The translations under genes were made by a program, and so were the position numbers. The notes under the pieces are model-generated. The model made no database searches. It was given only the letters and a program-made list of their open reading frames with translations, and had not been told where the DNA came from. From positions 1-64,000 of the forward strand of contig NZ_JOEH01000034.1 in assembly GCF_000719095.1 (NCBI RefSeq): DNA of 64,000 nucleotides, read 5' to 3'. Origin of the DNA: Streptacidiphilus jeojiense. Its GTDB lineage: Bacteria > Actinomycetota > Actinomycetes > Streptomycetales > Streptomycetaceae. Shown piece after piece: positions 10,088 to 17,794 of the stretch (within the stretch, counting starts at the first letter, position 1; each line of letters begins with the position of its first letter).

Positions 10088-10185
10088 TCGGGATCTCCGC
10101 CATTCTGGTCTGCGGTCACAGGTCTGCGGTCACAGCTGGTAGGGGGAGATTACCCGGTGCATGTTAAGGACGGGCTGTGAGCAGG

Positions 10186-10557
10186 CTACTGCTGCGGGTC
10201 GGGCGACCGCAGTACCCGGAGGTGGCCCCGTCGGCCGACCTCGGTGGGGTCGGCCGGGCTGCCGCCGTCCTGACGGCGCACCGGGGGCTTGGCCGCCTCA
10301 CGGACCGCGTTGGCCAGGGCTTCGAGATCGTCGCCGCTGGGCCGGATCGGGCCGGAGTCGACGGTGAGCCGTACCACCTCCCAACCACGCGGGGCGGTGA
10401 GCCGCTCGGAGTGCTCGGCGCAGAGGTCGTAGCAGTGCGGTTCGGCGTAGGTCGCGAGCGGGCCGAGGACCGCGGTCGAGTCCGCGTAGACGTACGTCAG
10501 CGTCGCGACGGCGGGACGACCGCACGCGGTGCGCGAACAGCGACGTACAGGGCTCAC
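10186..10557 (-). CDS. DUF3499 family zinc-binding-like protein
   Basis: An actinobacterial family of unknown function (123 aa). The N-terminus has CX4C (C7, C12) and later HCX3CX2H (H41, C42, C46, H49), a likely treble-clef or zinc-ribbon site. The rest (ERLTAPRGWEVVRL) is conserved and the C-terminal 40 residues are polar and low-complexity. GTG start; TACCGT 8 nt upstream allows a leaderless transcript. It is divergent from the zincin-like gene and 98 bp upstream of manB, an arrangement also seen in mycobacteria. Confidence 0.85.
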   Translation of the reverse strand: MSPVRRCSRTACGRPAVATLTYVYADSTAVLGPLATYAEPHCYDLCAEHSERLTAPRGWEVVRLTVDSGPIRPSGDDLEALANAVREAAKPPVRRQDGGSPADPTEVGRRGHLRVLRSPDPQQ

Positions 10558-10672
10558 GACGATGGACGGTACCTCACCGGGCGACCTGTCCGCGACGACT
10601 CGCCCCGTGTCGCCGCAATCCGGCGCCGCGTCGCCGGAGTTCAGCGGTCCCCGGAGCCTCTAAGCTGCCGGG

Positions 10673-11128
10673 ATGGACAGACCAGCAGGCTCGGGCCGTC
10701 GCCCTCGCCGACGTGACCGGCACGGCCGCGGACTGCGCGGGCCGCTCGCGCCCCCGCAGGTGCCGCTGTCGCTCAGCCGCTCCGAGCTCTTCGACGACTA
10801 CGTGCGCGAGTCCGTGGAGCGGCTGGAGCGACGCTGGCCGCAGCTGACCTCGGTGGAGTTCGCCGTGCAGGACGTCCCGGCCCCGCTGCCCGGGGAGCCG
10901 GAGGCGGACCTGGAGAACGTCCGCGCCGAGGACGTGCCGCTGGGCCGGCTGATCCCGGCAGGCCAGGGCCGGCCGGACCGGATCGTGGTGTTCCGGCGGC
11001 CGGTGGAGACCCGGGCCAAGGGACGCGACGAGCGCGCCGCGCTGGTCCACGAGATCGTCGTGGAGCAGGTCGCCGAGCTGCTCGGGATGGACCCCGACGC
11101 GGTCGACCCCGCCCCGGACGGCGACTGA
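10673..11128 (+). CDS. zincin-like 'metallopeptidase family' protein with degenerate active site
   Basis: A 151-aa protein of the small zincin fold group (PF06262-like). The usual HExxHxxG helix appears as HEIVVEQVAELLGM, so the second zinc histidine is replaced and peptidase activity is unlikely. The fold is otherwise preserved: ELFDDYVRESVERLE start helix, RIVVFRRPVE strand, and a C-terminal LGMDPDAVDP. The N-terminal 35 residues are Arg-rich. TAAGCT 6 nt before the ATG suggests a leaderless transcript. Its neighbours (DUF3499, manB) are syntenic across actinobacteria. The actual function is unknown. Confidence 0.75.
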   Translation: MDRPAGSGRRPRRRDRHGRGLRGPLAPPQVPLSLSRSELFDDYVRESVERLERRWPQLTSVEFAVQDVPAPLPGEPEADLENVRAEDVPLGRLIPAGQGRPDRIVVFRRPVETRAKGRDERAALVHEIVVEQVAELLGMDPDAVDPAPDGD

Positions 11129-11161
11129 CCCGCCCCCACCCGACCCCGACGCCCCGAGCTG

Positions 11162-12664
11162 TCAGCGCGTCAGGATCGAGTTGTCCTGCAGGGCGTGCGG
11201 GATCTGCACGGTGCTGCGGTCGTCGACCATCTGCTGGATGGTGAACGCCGGGACCGAGCCGCTCTTACGAGTGATCATGCGCGCCGCGTAGACGCTGCCG
11301 CCGGACACCGGTTCGACCGTCACCGCGTACGTTCCGTTGCCCGGTGCCTTGGGGGTCACCGCCACGGTGGCCCCGGCCGGGATGGAGACGCTGGTGCTGG
11401 TCGGGGTGGAGCCGGAGCCGACCGTACCGACCTTCACCACGGCCGCCGTGTCGGTGGCCGTGAGCAGCAGCGTGGTGTCGCTGCCGGTGCTGCCGGCTGC
11501 TGTGGCCCGCTGGCCGATCGAACCGCTGCCGGCCAGGTAGCCGGTGTCGGTCCCGCTCTTGCCGCCGCGGACCACCTGGATCCCGGCGACCACCGGGGTG
11601 GCCTGCTTGGGGTCGGTGGGGGTGAGCCGCAGCGCCGCCGGCTGGCCGCGGGTGATGTTCCCGAGGTCGACCGTGGTCACCATCCCTGCCTTGACGTGCA
11701 CGGTCTCATGCCCGGCCGGCGTGATCCAGCCGGTCTGCGAGGCGAGTTGCACCTTCAGGTCGGCGTCGTCCGTCCCCGGGGCGGCCACCACCAGGGTGGC
11801 GTCGCTGAGGTCGCCCGGCAGCCCGGAGACGACCTGGGTGCCCGCCGCGGTGGTGGCCGGGATCCAGTCGGCGCCCTTGGAGCCGCTGTCGGCGTGCAGG
11901 GCGGCGGCCACCCGGCCGCTGCGGACCAGCACGTGCACGGCCAGCGAGCTGTTCTCGTTGCCCGGGCCGATCAGGGTGGACAGCAGCAGTGAGGCGGTGC
12001 CGCCGGCCGGCACATTGATGTTGGCGGCCGTGGTGTTGTCCACCTCGCCGTTGGGGCCGAGGATCTGGATGTCCACGTCGGCCGCGGTCGCCTCGGCGTT
12101 GCTGAGCTCCAGGTAGTCGGTGCTGCCCTTGTCCGTGTCCGCCCCGGAGAACCAGAACTCGGTGCCGGGGGCGGTGCAGCCGGTGCCCGAGAGCGTCGTG
12201 CCGATGCCGCTGGTGATCTGCTGGACCGTGAAGCCGGGCGCGGTGCTGCCGTCGGACTCGGCCAGCAGCGCCGGGGCCTTGTCACCGCCGACCGCCTTGG
12301 CCGTGGTGCTGCCACCGGCCGCGGTCTGCTTGACGAGCGCCTTGGAGCCGTTCCCGCCGGCGGTGAGGCTGCCGAGCGAGGCACCGCTGGCGGTGCTGGA
12401 GGCGGAGGCGCTGCTGCCGGAACCGCTCGCGGCCGCCGAACCGGCGCCGGCGAGCCCGCCCGGCACGGCGAGGCTGTAGCCGGTGCTGCCGCTCCCGCCC
12501 TGCAGCGGCGGCGGGCAGATGAGCGTGCTGTGCTGAACCGCCGTCAGCACGGTGGCCCCGGTGACCGCTGCCTGCCCGGTCGGCGGATGCACCTCGGCGA
12601 TGCCGACAGCGAGGGCCAGCACACCGACGGCGGCGAGCAGGGACTGGGTGGTACGGCTGATCAT
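11162..12664 (-). CDS. DUF5719 family secreted/surface protein
   Basis: A 500-aa exported protein: signal-peptide-like N-terminus (SLLAAVGVLALAVGIAEVH), then a Gly/Ser/Ala-rich region, then repeated beta-rich segments such as TDYLELSNAEATAADVDIQILGPNGEV and VVSGLPGDLSDATLVVAAPG. Function unknown. The ATG at 12664 has GGGAG 7 nt upstream; a GTG at 12667 directly abuts the stop of the upstream glycosyltransferase, so the two are translationally coupled. The constant pairing with the giant glycosyltransferase suggests a shared role in envelope glycan assembly or display. Confidence 0.85.
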   Translation of the reverse strand: MISRTTQSLLAAVGVLALAVGIAEVHPPTGQAAVTGATVLTAVQHSTLICPPPLQGGSGSTGYSLAVPGGLAGAGSAAASGSGSSASASSTASGASLGSLTAGGNGSKALVKQTAAGGSTTAKAVGGDKAPALLAESDGSTAPGFTVQQITSGIGTTLSGTGCTAPGTEFWFSGADTDKGSTDYLELSNAEATAADVDIQILGPNGEVDNTTAANINVPAGGTASLLLSTLIGPGNENSSLAVHVLVRSGRVAAALHADSGSKGADWIPATTAAGTQVVSGLPGDLSDATLVVAAPGTDDADLKVQLASQTGWITPAGHETVHVKAGMVTTVDLGNITRGQPAALRLTPTDPKQATPVVAGIQVVRGGKSGTDTGYLAGSGSIGQRATAAGSTGSDTTLLLTATDTAAVVKVGTVGSGSTPTSTSVSIPAGATVAVTPKAPGNGTYAVTVEPVSGGSVYAARMITRKSGSVPAFTIQQMVDDRSTVQIPHALQDNSILTR

Positions 12665-12667
12665 CAC

Positions 12668-15600
12668 TCAGCTCCCGGCTTCGTCGTTCGGGTGGCGGAC
12701 CGGCTGCTGCGCCTGCAGCCACGGGTCGTCCGGCGGCAGCGAACCGTAGGCGCCGGCCGGCGCGTCGTGCGCGGCCCCGGCCTGGTTGGGCACCGCCGCC
12801 GGAGCCGCGCCGCCGTTCCAGTCGTAGCCGTGCGGGGGCGCGGGCTGCTGGGCGTACTGGGGGTCGGCGTACTGCTGCGGATCGGCGTACTGCTGCGGCT
12901 GGACCGGGTAGCCCTGCTCGTCGTAGTACGGCTGCGGCGGCTGCTCCGGATAGGGCGGGTACGGCTGCCCCTGGTAGGCCGGGTCATGGTAGCCGGGGCC
13001 CTGGTACGCCGGGTCCTGGTAACCGGCGTCCGGATAGCCCTGTGCCGCGTAGCCGGGGTCCTGGTACGCCGGGTCTCCGTACGCCGGGTCCTGGTACTGC
13101 TGCCCGGGGTAGGCCGCGTACACCGGCTGCTCCGGGACGGGCTGCTGGTACGGGGGCGGCTCGGCGGCGGGCTGCTGCTGGAAGGCGGCCGCCTCCGCGA
13201 AGGCCGGAGCCCCCGCCGGAGCCGCCGCGGCCGGAGCCTCCGCCGGTTCCCCGGCCCGGCCGTCCGTACCTGCGTCCGCGCCCGGGTCCTCGGCCGCCAG
13301 GCGGCGGGCCCGGCGGGAACCGGGCAGCGGCGGCTCGGCCGCCGCCTGCTGGTCCACGTCGCCCTCGTCCGGCAGGTCGTCGTCGTTGTGGTCGCGCCGC
13401 CCGGGAAGGGCCAGCACCAGCACCACCAGGGCCAGGAAGCCCTGCCCGGCGATCCAGGCCAGGTGCACCGGGCTCTCGTGGTAGCTGACCGCGAGCCGGC
13501 CGCCGGCCGCCGGCAGCTGGAAGCCCTGCGCCCAGCCGTCCACGGTGACCGCCGTCAGCGCCTTGCCGTCCACGGTGGCCCGCCAGGCGGGGTCGGCCGC
13601 GTCGGCGATCCGCAGCACCCGGCCCTCGGCCCCGGCCGGGATGGTCGCGTCGACCGCGACGGCACCCGCGGGGACGGCGGTGTCCGCGGCCCCGGGCGTC
13701 TGGATGACGGCCCTGGACACATTGGCGGTGATCCGCCAGATGCTGGCGTCCTGCTGCTGGTTCACCCGGGTCAGTCCCGCGGTGGCGTTCAGGGTGTCGT
13801 TGACCTTGGTGCTGACCGGCGCCTGCACCAGCACGTACTGGATGGCGTACCCGGCCAGCGCGTCGGCCTGGTCGCCGCCGGCCCCGGCGACCAGGTTGGC
13901 GACCAGCGCGTTGAGGTTGCTGGAGGGTCCGGCCGCGATGGTGGTCTCGGCGCTGCCGACGGTGGGCCCGGCACCGCGCGCCAGCGAGTAGCTGACGACC
14001 CCTCCGTTATTGCTGGTGCTGAGCACCAGGGTGCGGATCTGGTCGACGGTGTCGGCCTGCTCGGCGATGAAGGCCGGGACCAGTTGGCCGTTGCCGCGGT
14101 GCAGCGGGCCGCCGGCGCCGTTGAGCAGCCACCACCCGGCGGCGGCGACAGGCGCCAGTCCGGCGGTGACCAGCACCAGCGCGGCGACCGGCTGGCGCCA
14201 GCCGAAGTCGATACCGGCGACCCGGGCGCGGGCGCCGTCGGCGCCGATGGCGGCGGCGGACAGCAGCGCGATCCCGGCGATCAGGGTGGCGGGTCCGGCC
14301 CAGGCGGAGACGGCCTGCGCCCCCGGTCCCGGAACGACCTTGGTGGTGCCGACCAGGACCGCGCCGAGGATGGCGACCGAGGCGGCACCCCAGGCGACCG
14401 CCACCGCGCGGCGGCGGTCGGCGCGCAGCAGCGCGGCGAGGGCGGCCAGCACGATGCCGACGACCAGGATGCCGGGCACGGCCCCGCTGCCTCCGGGGTC
14501 GAGCAGCAGCAGTCCGGTGGGCGTCGCGGTGGCACCGACGGCGCCGGGGATGCCGGCCTCCAGCAGCAGCCGGGCCGGGTGCGTCAGCAGCCCCAGCGAC
14601 CAGGGCGCGAGCACCAGCAGCGGGGTGCCGACGATGGCCAGGCAGCGCGGGCCGAGGCTGCGCAGCACGTCCGGGCCCTGTCCGAAGGCGCCGCCGCGCA
14701 GGAACGCGGCGAGCAGCGCGCCGAGGGCCAGCAGCAGGCCCAGCAGCCAGGCCAGCGGCACGAAGGCGGTGGTGAGGGTGAGCAGCAGGGCGGCGACCCA
14801 GGCGCTGCGCCAGCCGGGACGGCCGCCCTTGGCCGCGGTCTCGCTGCGGATGCCGAGGCCCACGGCGATCGCCGCGGCGCGGGCCAGCGGCGGCAGCAGC
14901 ATGGCGAGCACCGCGGTGCCGAGCCGGCCCTGCGCCAGCGCGCCGGTCGCGGCGGGCAGCAGCGCGTAGCCGGCGCTGGCCCAGGCCCGGACCAGCCGGG
15001 AGTCGATCAGCGGCCGGGAGACCAGGTAGGCGGAGACCCCGGACAGCGGCACGGAGAGCAGCAGCAGCAGGGTGACCGCGAGCCCGGGGTTGCCCAGGGT
15101 GATCGTCCCCAGCGCGGCCAGCACGCCGAGGTACGGGGGCGCCCCGCCGGACGAACCGACGCCGGTGGCCTGCCAGGAGGCGGCGTACTGCCGCCACAGC
15201 TCCATTGCGCCGCCGGGGGTGGGCAGCAGCGCGCCCCCGTAGAGGGTGCCGCTGCCGAGCAGGCCGCGGCAGGCGATCAGGGTGAGCACCAGCAGTCCGG
15301 CGAAGAGCACCGGGGCGGGCTTGCGGGCGATCCGCTTGATCCTGGCGAACTGCTCGATCTCCAGGAATTCCGAGTCGTCGTCGACCGGGCCCGACTCGAC
15401 CGAGCCGTGCCGGCTGGACTGGGCCTCGTTGCCGGTCTTCCCGGCGAACTCGGCGACCAGGTTCTCCACCGCGGCCCGGGTGGTGGCGCCGGGCGCGGGG
15501 AACAGGCTGCGGTCGTCGAGCGCGTCCGGTCTGCGGGTCCGTCCCCGGCGGACCCGGCCGCCGAGGATCCGGCCGAAGCGCAGCAGCACCTGGGCCAGCC

Positions 15601-16672
15601 CGGCGAACTCGTCCACGGCCTGGCCGGGGGTCTTGCCGAGCAGGTAGCCGAGGGCCCGCAGCACGGTGCTGAGGGTGATCCGCAGCAGCAGGTACGGCAG
15701 CAGCGCGGTACGGGAGTTGACCAGCAGGGTGTAGACGGCGCCGGACTTGTCGACCCGGTGCGGGCGGTCCGAGCGGGCGCAGTCGACCGGGCGGCGCTCG
15801 CGGCTGGCCGCCTCGGCGTGCCGCAGCACGGCGTCGGGGGCGACCACGGTGCGGTGGCCCGCGGCGGCGACCCGCCAGCAGAGGTCGACGTCGTCGCGCA
15901 TCAGCGGCAGCACCGGGTCGAAGCCGCCCAGTTCCTCGAAGACGTCGCGGCGGATCAGCATGCCGGCGCTGGAGACCGAGAGCACCGGACGGACCTGGTC
16001 GCGCTGGCCCTGGTCCTGCTCGCGCCGGTCCAGGCCGGTCCAACGGCGCCCGCTGCGGGCGATGCTGACGCCGACCTCCAGCAGTTGCCTGCGGTCGTAC
16101 CAGCTGCGCAGCTTGGGGCCGACCACGGCGGCGCTGGGGGTGGTCTCGGCCACCTGCAGCAGCTTCAGCAGGGCGTCGGGGCGGGGTTCGCAGTCGTCGT
16201 GGAGCAGCCACAGCCATTCCACCGGTTCGACCGAGGTGCCCGCGCCGAACTGCTCGTCGGCGAGCTCGTCGTGGTGCCCCAGCGGGTCGCCGAACTGGTC
16301 GTGCGCGGCGCCGCCGACCGGGTCGTAGCCGCTGGCGGAGATGGCGTAGGGCAGGTCGTGGGGGCGCAGCGGCGAGGTGGCGCGCACGGTCTCGTTGACG
16401 GCGGTGCCGAAGCCGGTGCGGCGTCCGAACTGGTGCACGGCGTCCGGGCCGAGGGCGTCGGACAGCAGTTGCAGCGACTGGTCGGCGGAGCCGGTGTCGG
16501 CCGCGAGGACGCGCTGGACCTGGCGCTCCTGGCCGAGCAGCCCGTTCAGGGCCTGCGGCAGCCAGCGGGCGCCGTCGTGGCTGACCAGGACGGCGGTGAC
16601 CAGGTGCCTCGGGTAGGCGGGGGGCCGCTGGGGAGCGGGTTGGCCGTAGGGACTCGTCGCTGTGGCAGTCAT
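12668..16672 (-). CDS. giant GT2 glycosyltransferase with multispanning C-terminus
   Basis: A protein of about 1,334 aa. Order: Pro-rich N-tail; GT-A fold domain (LVTAVLVSHDGARWLPQAL to about residue 300, with LHDDCEPRPDALLKLL and DDVDLCWRVAAAG); a long region with many hydrophobic helices (roughly 420-850); an extracytoplasmic beta-rich region; a last membrane helix (about 1080-1100); then a 200-residue cytoplasmic-looking tail rich in Tyr, Pro and Gln with repeated DPAYQ/QYADPQ units. Probably adds sugars to a lipid-linked or surface polymer. ATG 16672 is chosen from homology to GT2 starts; a GTG at 16726 is possible. TAGTGT upstream could be its -10. DUF5719 follows with no gap. Confidence 0.85.
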   Translation of the reverse strand: MTATATSPYGQPAPQRPPAYPRHLVTAVLVSHDGARWLPQALNGLLGQERQVQRVLAADTGSADQSLQLLSDALGPDAVHQFGRRTGFGTAVNETVRATSPLRPHDLPYAISASGYDPVGGAAHDQFGDPLGHHDELADEQFGAGTSVEPVEWLWLLHDDCEPRPDALLKLLQVAETTPSAAVVGPKLRSWYDRRQLLEVGVSIARSGRRWTGLDRREQDQGQRDQVRPVLSVSSAGMLIRRDVFEELGGFDPVLPLMRDDVDLCWRVAAAGHRTVVAPDAVLRHAEAASRERRPVDCARSDRPHRVDKSGAVYTLLVNSRTALLPYLLLRITLSTVLRALGYLLGKTPGQAVDEFAGLAQVLLRFGRILGGRVRRGRTRRPDALDDRSLFPAPGATTRAAVENLVAEFAGKTGNEAQSSRHGSVESGPVDDDSEFLEIEQFARIKRIARKPAPVLFAGLLVLTLIACRGLLGSGTLYGGALLPTPGGAMELWRQYAASWQATGVGSSGGAPPYLGVLAALGTITLGNPGLAVTLLLLLSVPLSGVSAYLVSRPLIDSRLVRAWASAGYALLPAATGALAQGRLGTAVLAMLLPPLARAAAIAVGLGIRSETAAKGGRPGWRSAWVAALLLTLTTAFVPLAWLLGLLLALGALLAAFLRGGAFGQGPDVLRSLGPRCLAIVGTPLLVLAPWSLGLLTHPARLLLEAGIPGAVGATATPTGLLLLDPGGSGAVPGILVVGIVLAALAALLRADRRRAVAVAWGAASVAILGAVLVGTTKVVPGPGAQAVSAWAGPATLIAGIALLSAAAIGADGARARVAGIDFGWRQPVAALVLVTAGLAPVAAAGWWLLNGAGGPLHRGNGQLVPAFIAEQADTVDQIRTLVLSTSNNGGVVSYSLARGAGPTVGSAETTIAAGPSSNLNALVANLVAGAGGDQADALAGYAIQYVLVQAPVSTKVNDTLNATAGLTRVNQQQDASIWRITANVSRAVIQTPGAADTAVPAGAVAVDATIPAGAEGRVLRIADAADPAWRATVDGKALTAVTVDGWAQGFQLPAAGGRLAVSYHESPVHLAWIAGQGFLALVVLVLALPGRRDHNDDDLPDEGDVDQQAAAEPPLPGSRRARRLAAEDPGADAGTDGRAGEPAEAPAAAAPAGAPAFAEAAAFQQQPAAEPPPYQQPVPEQPVYAAYPGQQYQDPAYGDPAYQDPGYAAQGYPDAGYQDPAYQGPGYHDPAYQGQPYPPYPEQPPQPYYDEQGYPVQPQQYADPQQYADPQYAQQPAPPHGYDWNGGAAPAAVPNQAGAAHDAPAGAYGSLPPDDPWLQAQQPVRHPNDEAGS

Positions 16673-16840
16673 CGCGGTGGGTGGCCCCGGTTCGCTGAGT
16701 GGCTGAGTGCTGGATGAGCGCCCCACACTAACGGTTGCGACTGAGGGCGTTGAGTGCCGGTGTGGAAATAGCAGCGGCAGGGGTTCCGGATGTGCTCCCG
16801 GGCCGGGCCCGGTACCCGGTCATCGCTCCGGACGCGTCAG

Positions 16841-16882
16841 AGCCCCGCCGACCTGGGTGGACCAGGGATGGTCGGCGGGGCT
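16841..16882 (-). terminator. whiB terminator
   Basis: A 13-bp perfect stem AGCCCCGCCGACC / GGTCGGCGGGGCT with a nested CTGGGTGGACCAG hairpin, starting 16 bases after the whiB stop. Confidence 0.85.
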
Positions 16883-16897
16883 CTGCGGAGGTTCGAA

Positions 16898-17167
16898 TCA
16901 GACCACGGCCTTCTTGAGGCGGCGCCGCTCCCGTTCGGAGAGGCCGCCCCAGATACCGAAGCGCTCGTCGTTGGCCAGCGCGTACTCCAGGCATTCGGAA
17001 CGGACCTCGCAGGCGAGGCACACCTTCTTGGCCTCCCTGGTCGATCCCCCCTTCTCCGGGAAGAACGACTCAGGATCGGTCTGGGCGCACAAGGCGCGTT
17101 CCTGCCAGCCAAGCTCTTCCTCGCCGGCGTCCTCGTCGGCGATCATCAACTCAAAGAGCTCGCTCAT
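16898..17167 (-). CDS. whiB: WhiB sporulation regulator
   Basis: An iron-sulfur transcription factor needed for septation of aerial hyphae; in streptomycetes it acts with WhiA. 89 aa with [4Fe-4S] ligands C27, C50, C53 and C59 (CX22CX2CX5C), the GIWGG turn at 71-75, and the basic C-terminal helix SERERRRLKKAVV that contacts DNA. From GWQERALC on it is essentially identical to the WhiB I remember from S. coelicolor, so it is whiB rather than wblE. AGGAGG lies 9 nt before the ATG, and there is a near-consensus promoter at 17275-17246. Neighbour order matches mycobacterial whiB2. Confidence 0.96.
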   Translation of the reverse strand: MSELFELMIADEDAGEEELGWQERALCAQTDPESFFPEKGGSTREAKKVCLACEVRSECLEYALANDERFGIWGGLSERERRRLKKAVV

Positions 17168-17245
17168 CAGCGCGCCTCCTGCCCCTCTTCAGCGTGCGTC
17201 CCCGTGGTGCGGTCGTTGCCTTTGCGACTGAACGACACGAGTGAA

Positions 17246-17275
17246 ATTACAAGTGCGCAACTCTGGCCCAGTCAA
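17246..17275 (-). promoter_or_regulatory. whiB promoter
   Basis: On the minus strand TTGACT, an 18-nt spacer and TGTAAT, about 79 nt before the whiB ATG. This is a housekeeping-sigma type promoter; a second developmentally controlled start was not identified. Confidence 0.75.
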
Positions 17276-17484
17276 GCCATGCTCTGGTATTGGGCCCGGG
17301 ATTCACTCCCTGGAACCAAGCCGCCACCATAAGTGTGCATAACCGGGCAAACCGGATGAGCCGTCATTCGCGTCCCGTGCAACCCCACGGAGGGGAGGAC
17401 GAGGACTGCGAAGAACCCGGTTGCACAGCAGCCCCAGGAGGCAGTGCCGAAACACGGGCGTTGAGCGCGTCGTTCCCGGCGATC
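17276..17484. other. non-coding part of the whiB / cysteine dioxygenase divergent gap
   Basis: About 210 bp with no convincing ORF or strong palindrome. Frames reading through here on either strand lack ribosome sites and codon bias. Confidence 0.5.
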
Positions 17485-17529
17485 TTGACCGGCAAACCCG
17501 AGAGGTGATTTATCCCCCGATCGGGTGAT
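17485..17529 (+). promoter_or_regulatory. candidate upstream promoter with overlapping palindrome
   Basis: TTGACC (17485-17490), 18 nt, TTTATC (17509-17514). Overlapping the -10 and expected start is ATCCCCCGATCGGGTGAT (17512-17529), a near-perfect palindrome with a 10-bp CCCGATCGGG core. It could be an operator for this promoter, or an activator site for the TTGACA promoter just downstream. Confidence 0.4.
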
Positions 17530-17555
17530 GTCAGCCACTGTCCGGAGGGTCAGGT

Positions 17556-17585
17556 TTGACAGCGGGTAGGAGAAAAGGATGTGCT
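17556..17585 (+). promoter_or_regulatory. candidate promoter for leaderless Cys leader ORF
   Basis: Consensus -35 TTGACA (17556-17561), 18 nt, weak -10 TGTGCT (17580-17585). The spacing places transcription start at or next to the ATG at 17593, which itself lacks a Shine-Dalgarno sequence. Confidence 0.45.
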
Positions 17586-17592
17586 GTCGGCT

Positions 17593-17676
17593 ATGTCAGA
17601 GCAGCGCGTCCACTCCGAGAGCCTCGTCACTGAGCTCCGCCGTGCCGCCAGTGCGCTCTGTTGCCGCTGTAGCTAG
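17593..17676 (+). CDS. cysteine-rich leader peptide (27 aa) upstream of cysteine dioxygenase
   Basis: A short ORF starting MSEQRV and ending ALCCRCS, with three Cys codons in the last five residues before TAG. The stop overlaps the 5' side of a hairpin (17675-17699). This is the layout of a ribosome-sensing attenuator. Polycysteine, often leaderless leader ORFs are known upstream of sulfur genes in mycobacteria. An alternative overlapping ORF in another frame begins at ATG 17579 with a good AGGAG site; it starts M-C-C-R-L-C and ends in TGA 17681-17683, so both frames are Cys-rich, at opposite ends. I favour 17593 because its Cys codons abut the hairpin. Confidence 0.6.
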   Translation: MSEQRVHSESLVTELRRAASALCCRCS

Positions 17677-17699
17677 GGCCTGACCTCCGGTCGGGCCCT
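17675..17699 (+). terminator. candidate attenuator hairpin before cysteine dioxygenase
   Basis: AGGGCCTGACC and GGTCGGGCCCT pair over 11 bp (one T-G) around a 3-nt TCC loop. It begins inside the leader stop codon and ends 95 bp before the cysteine dioxygenase ATG. No U-run follows. A ribosome at the stop would block the 5' arm, while one stalled on the Cys codons would not. Confidence 0.55.
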
Positions 17700-17794
17700 G
17701 TGGTCGTTCCCGGTGCCGAACCTCCCGGTCGCCGCGTGCGGCCCCTTAGGGAAGCACCCACCCCCAGCCGCAGCGCCAGCAAGGACATCACCCC

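Noticed and set aside
12530..16717. 1395-aa plus-strand ORF
   Set aside because: Mirror of the giant glycosyltransferase, very rich in Gly, Arg, Gln; high GC keeps antisense frames open.
17272..17538. 88-aa minus-strand ORF upstream of whiB
   Set aside because: No ribosome site, poor third-position bias, and it overlaps the whiB promoter.
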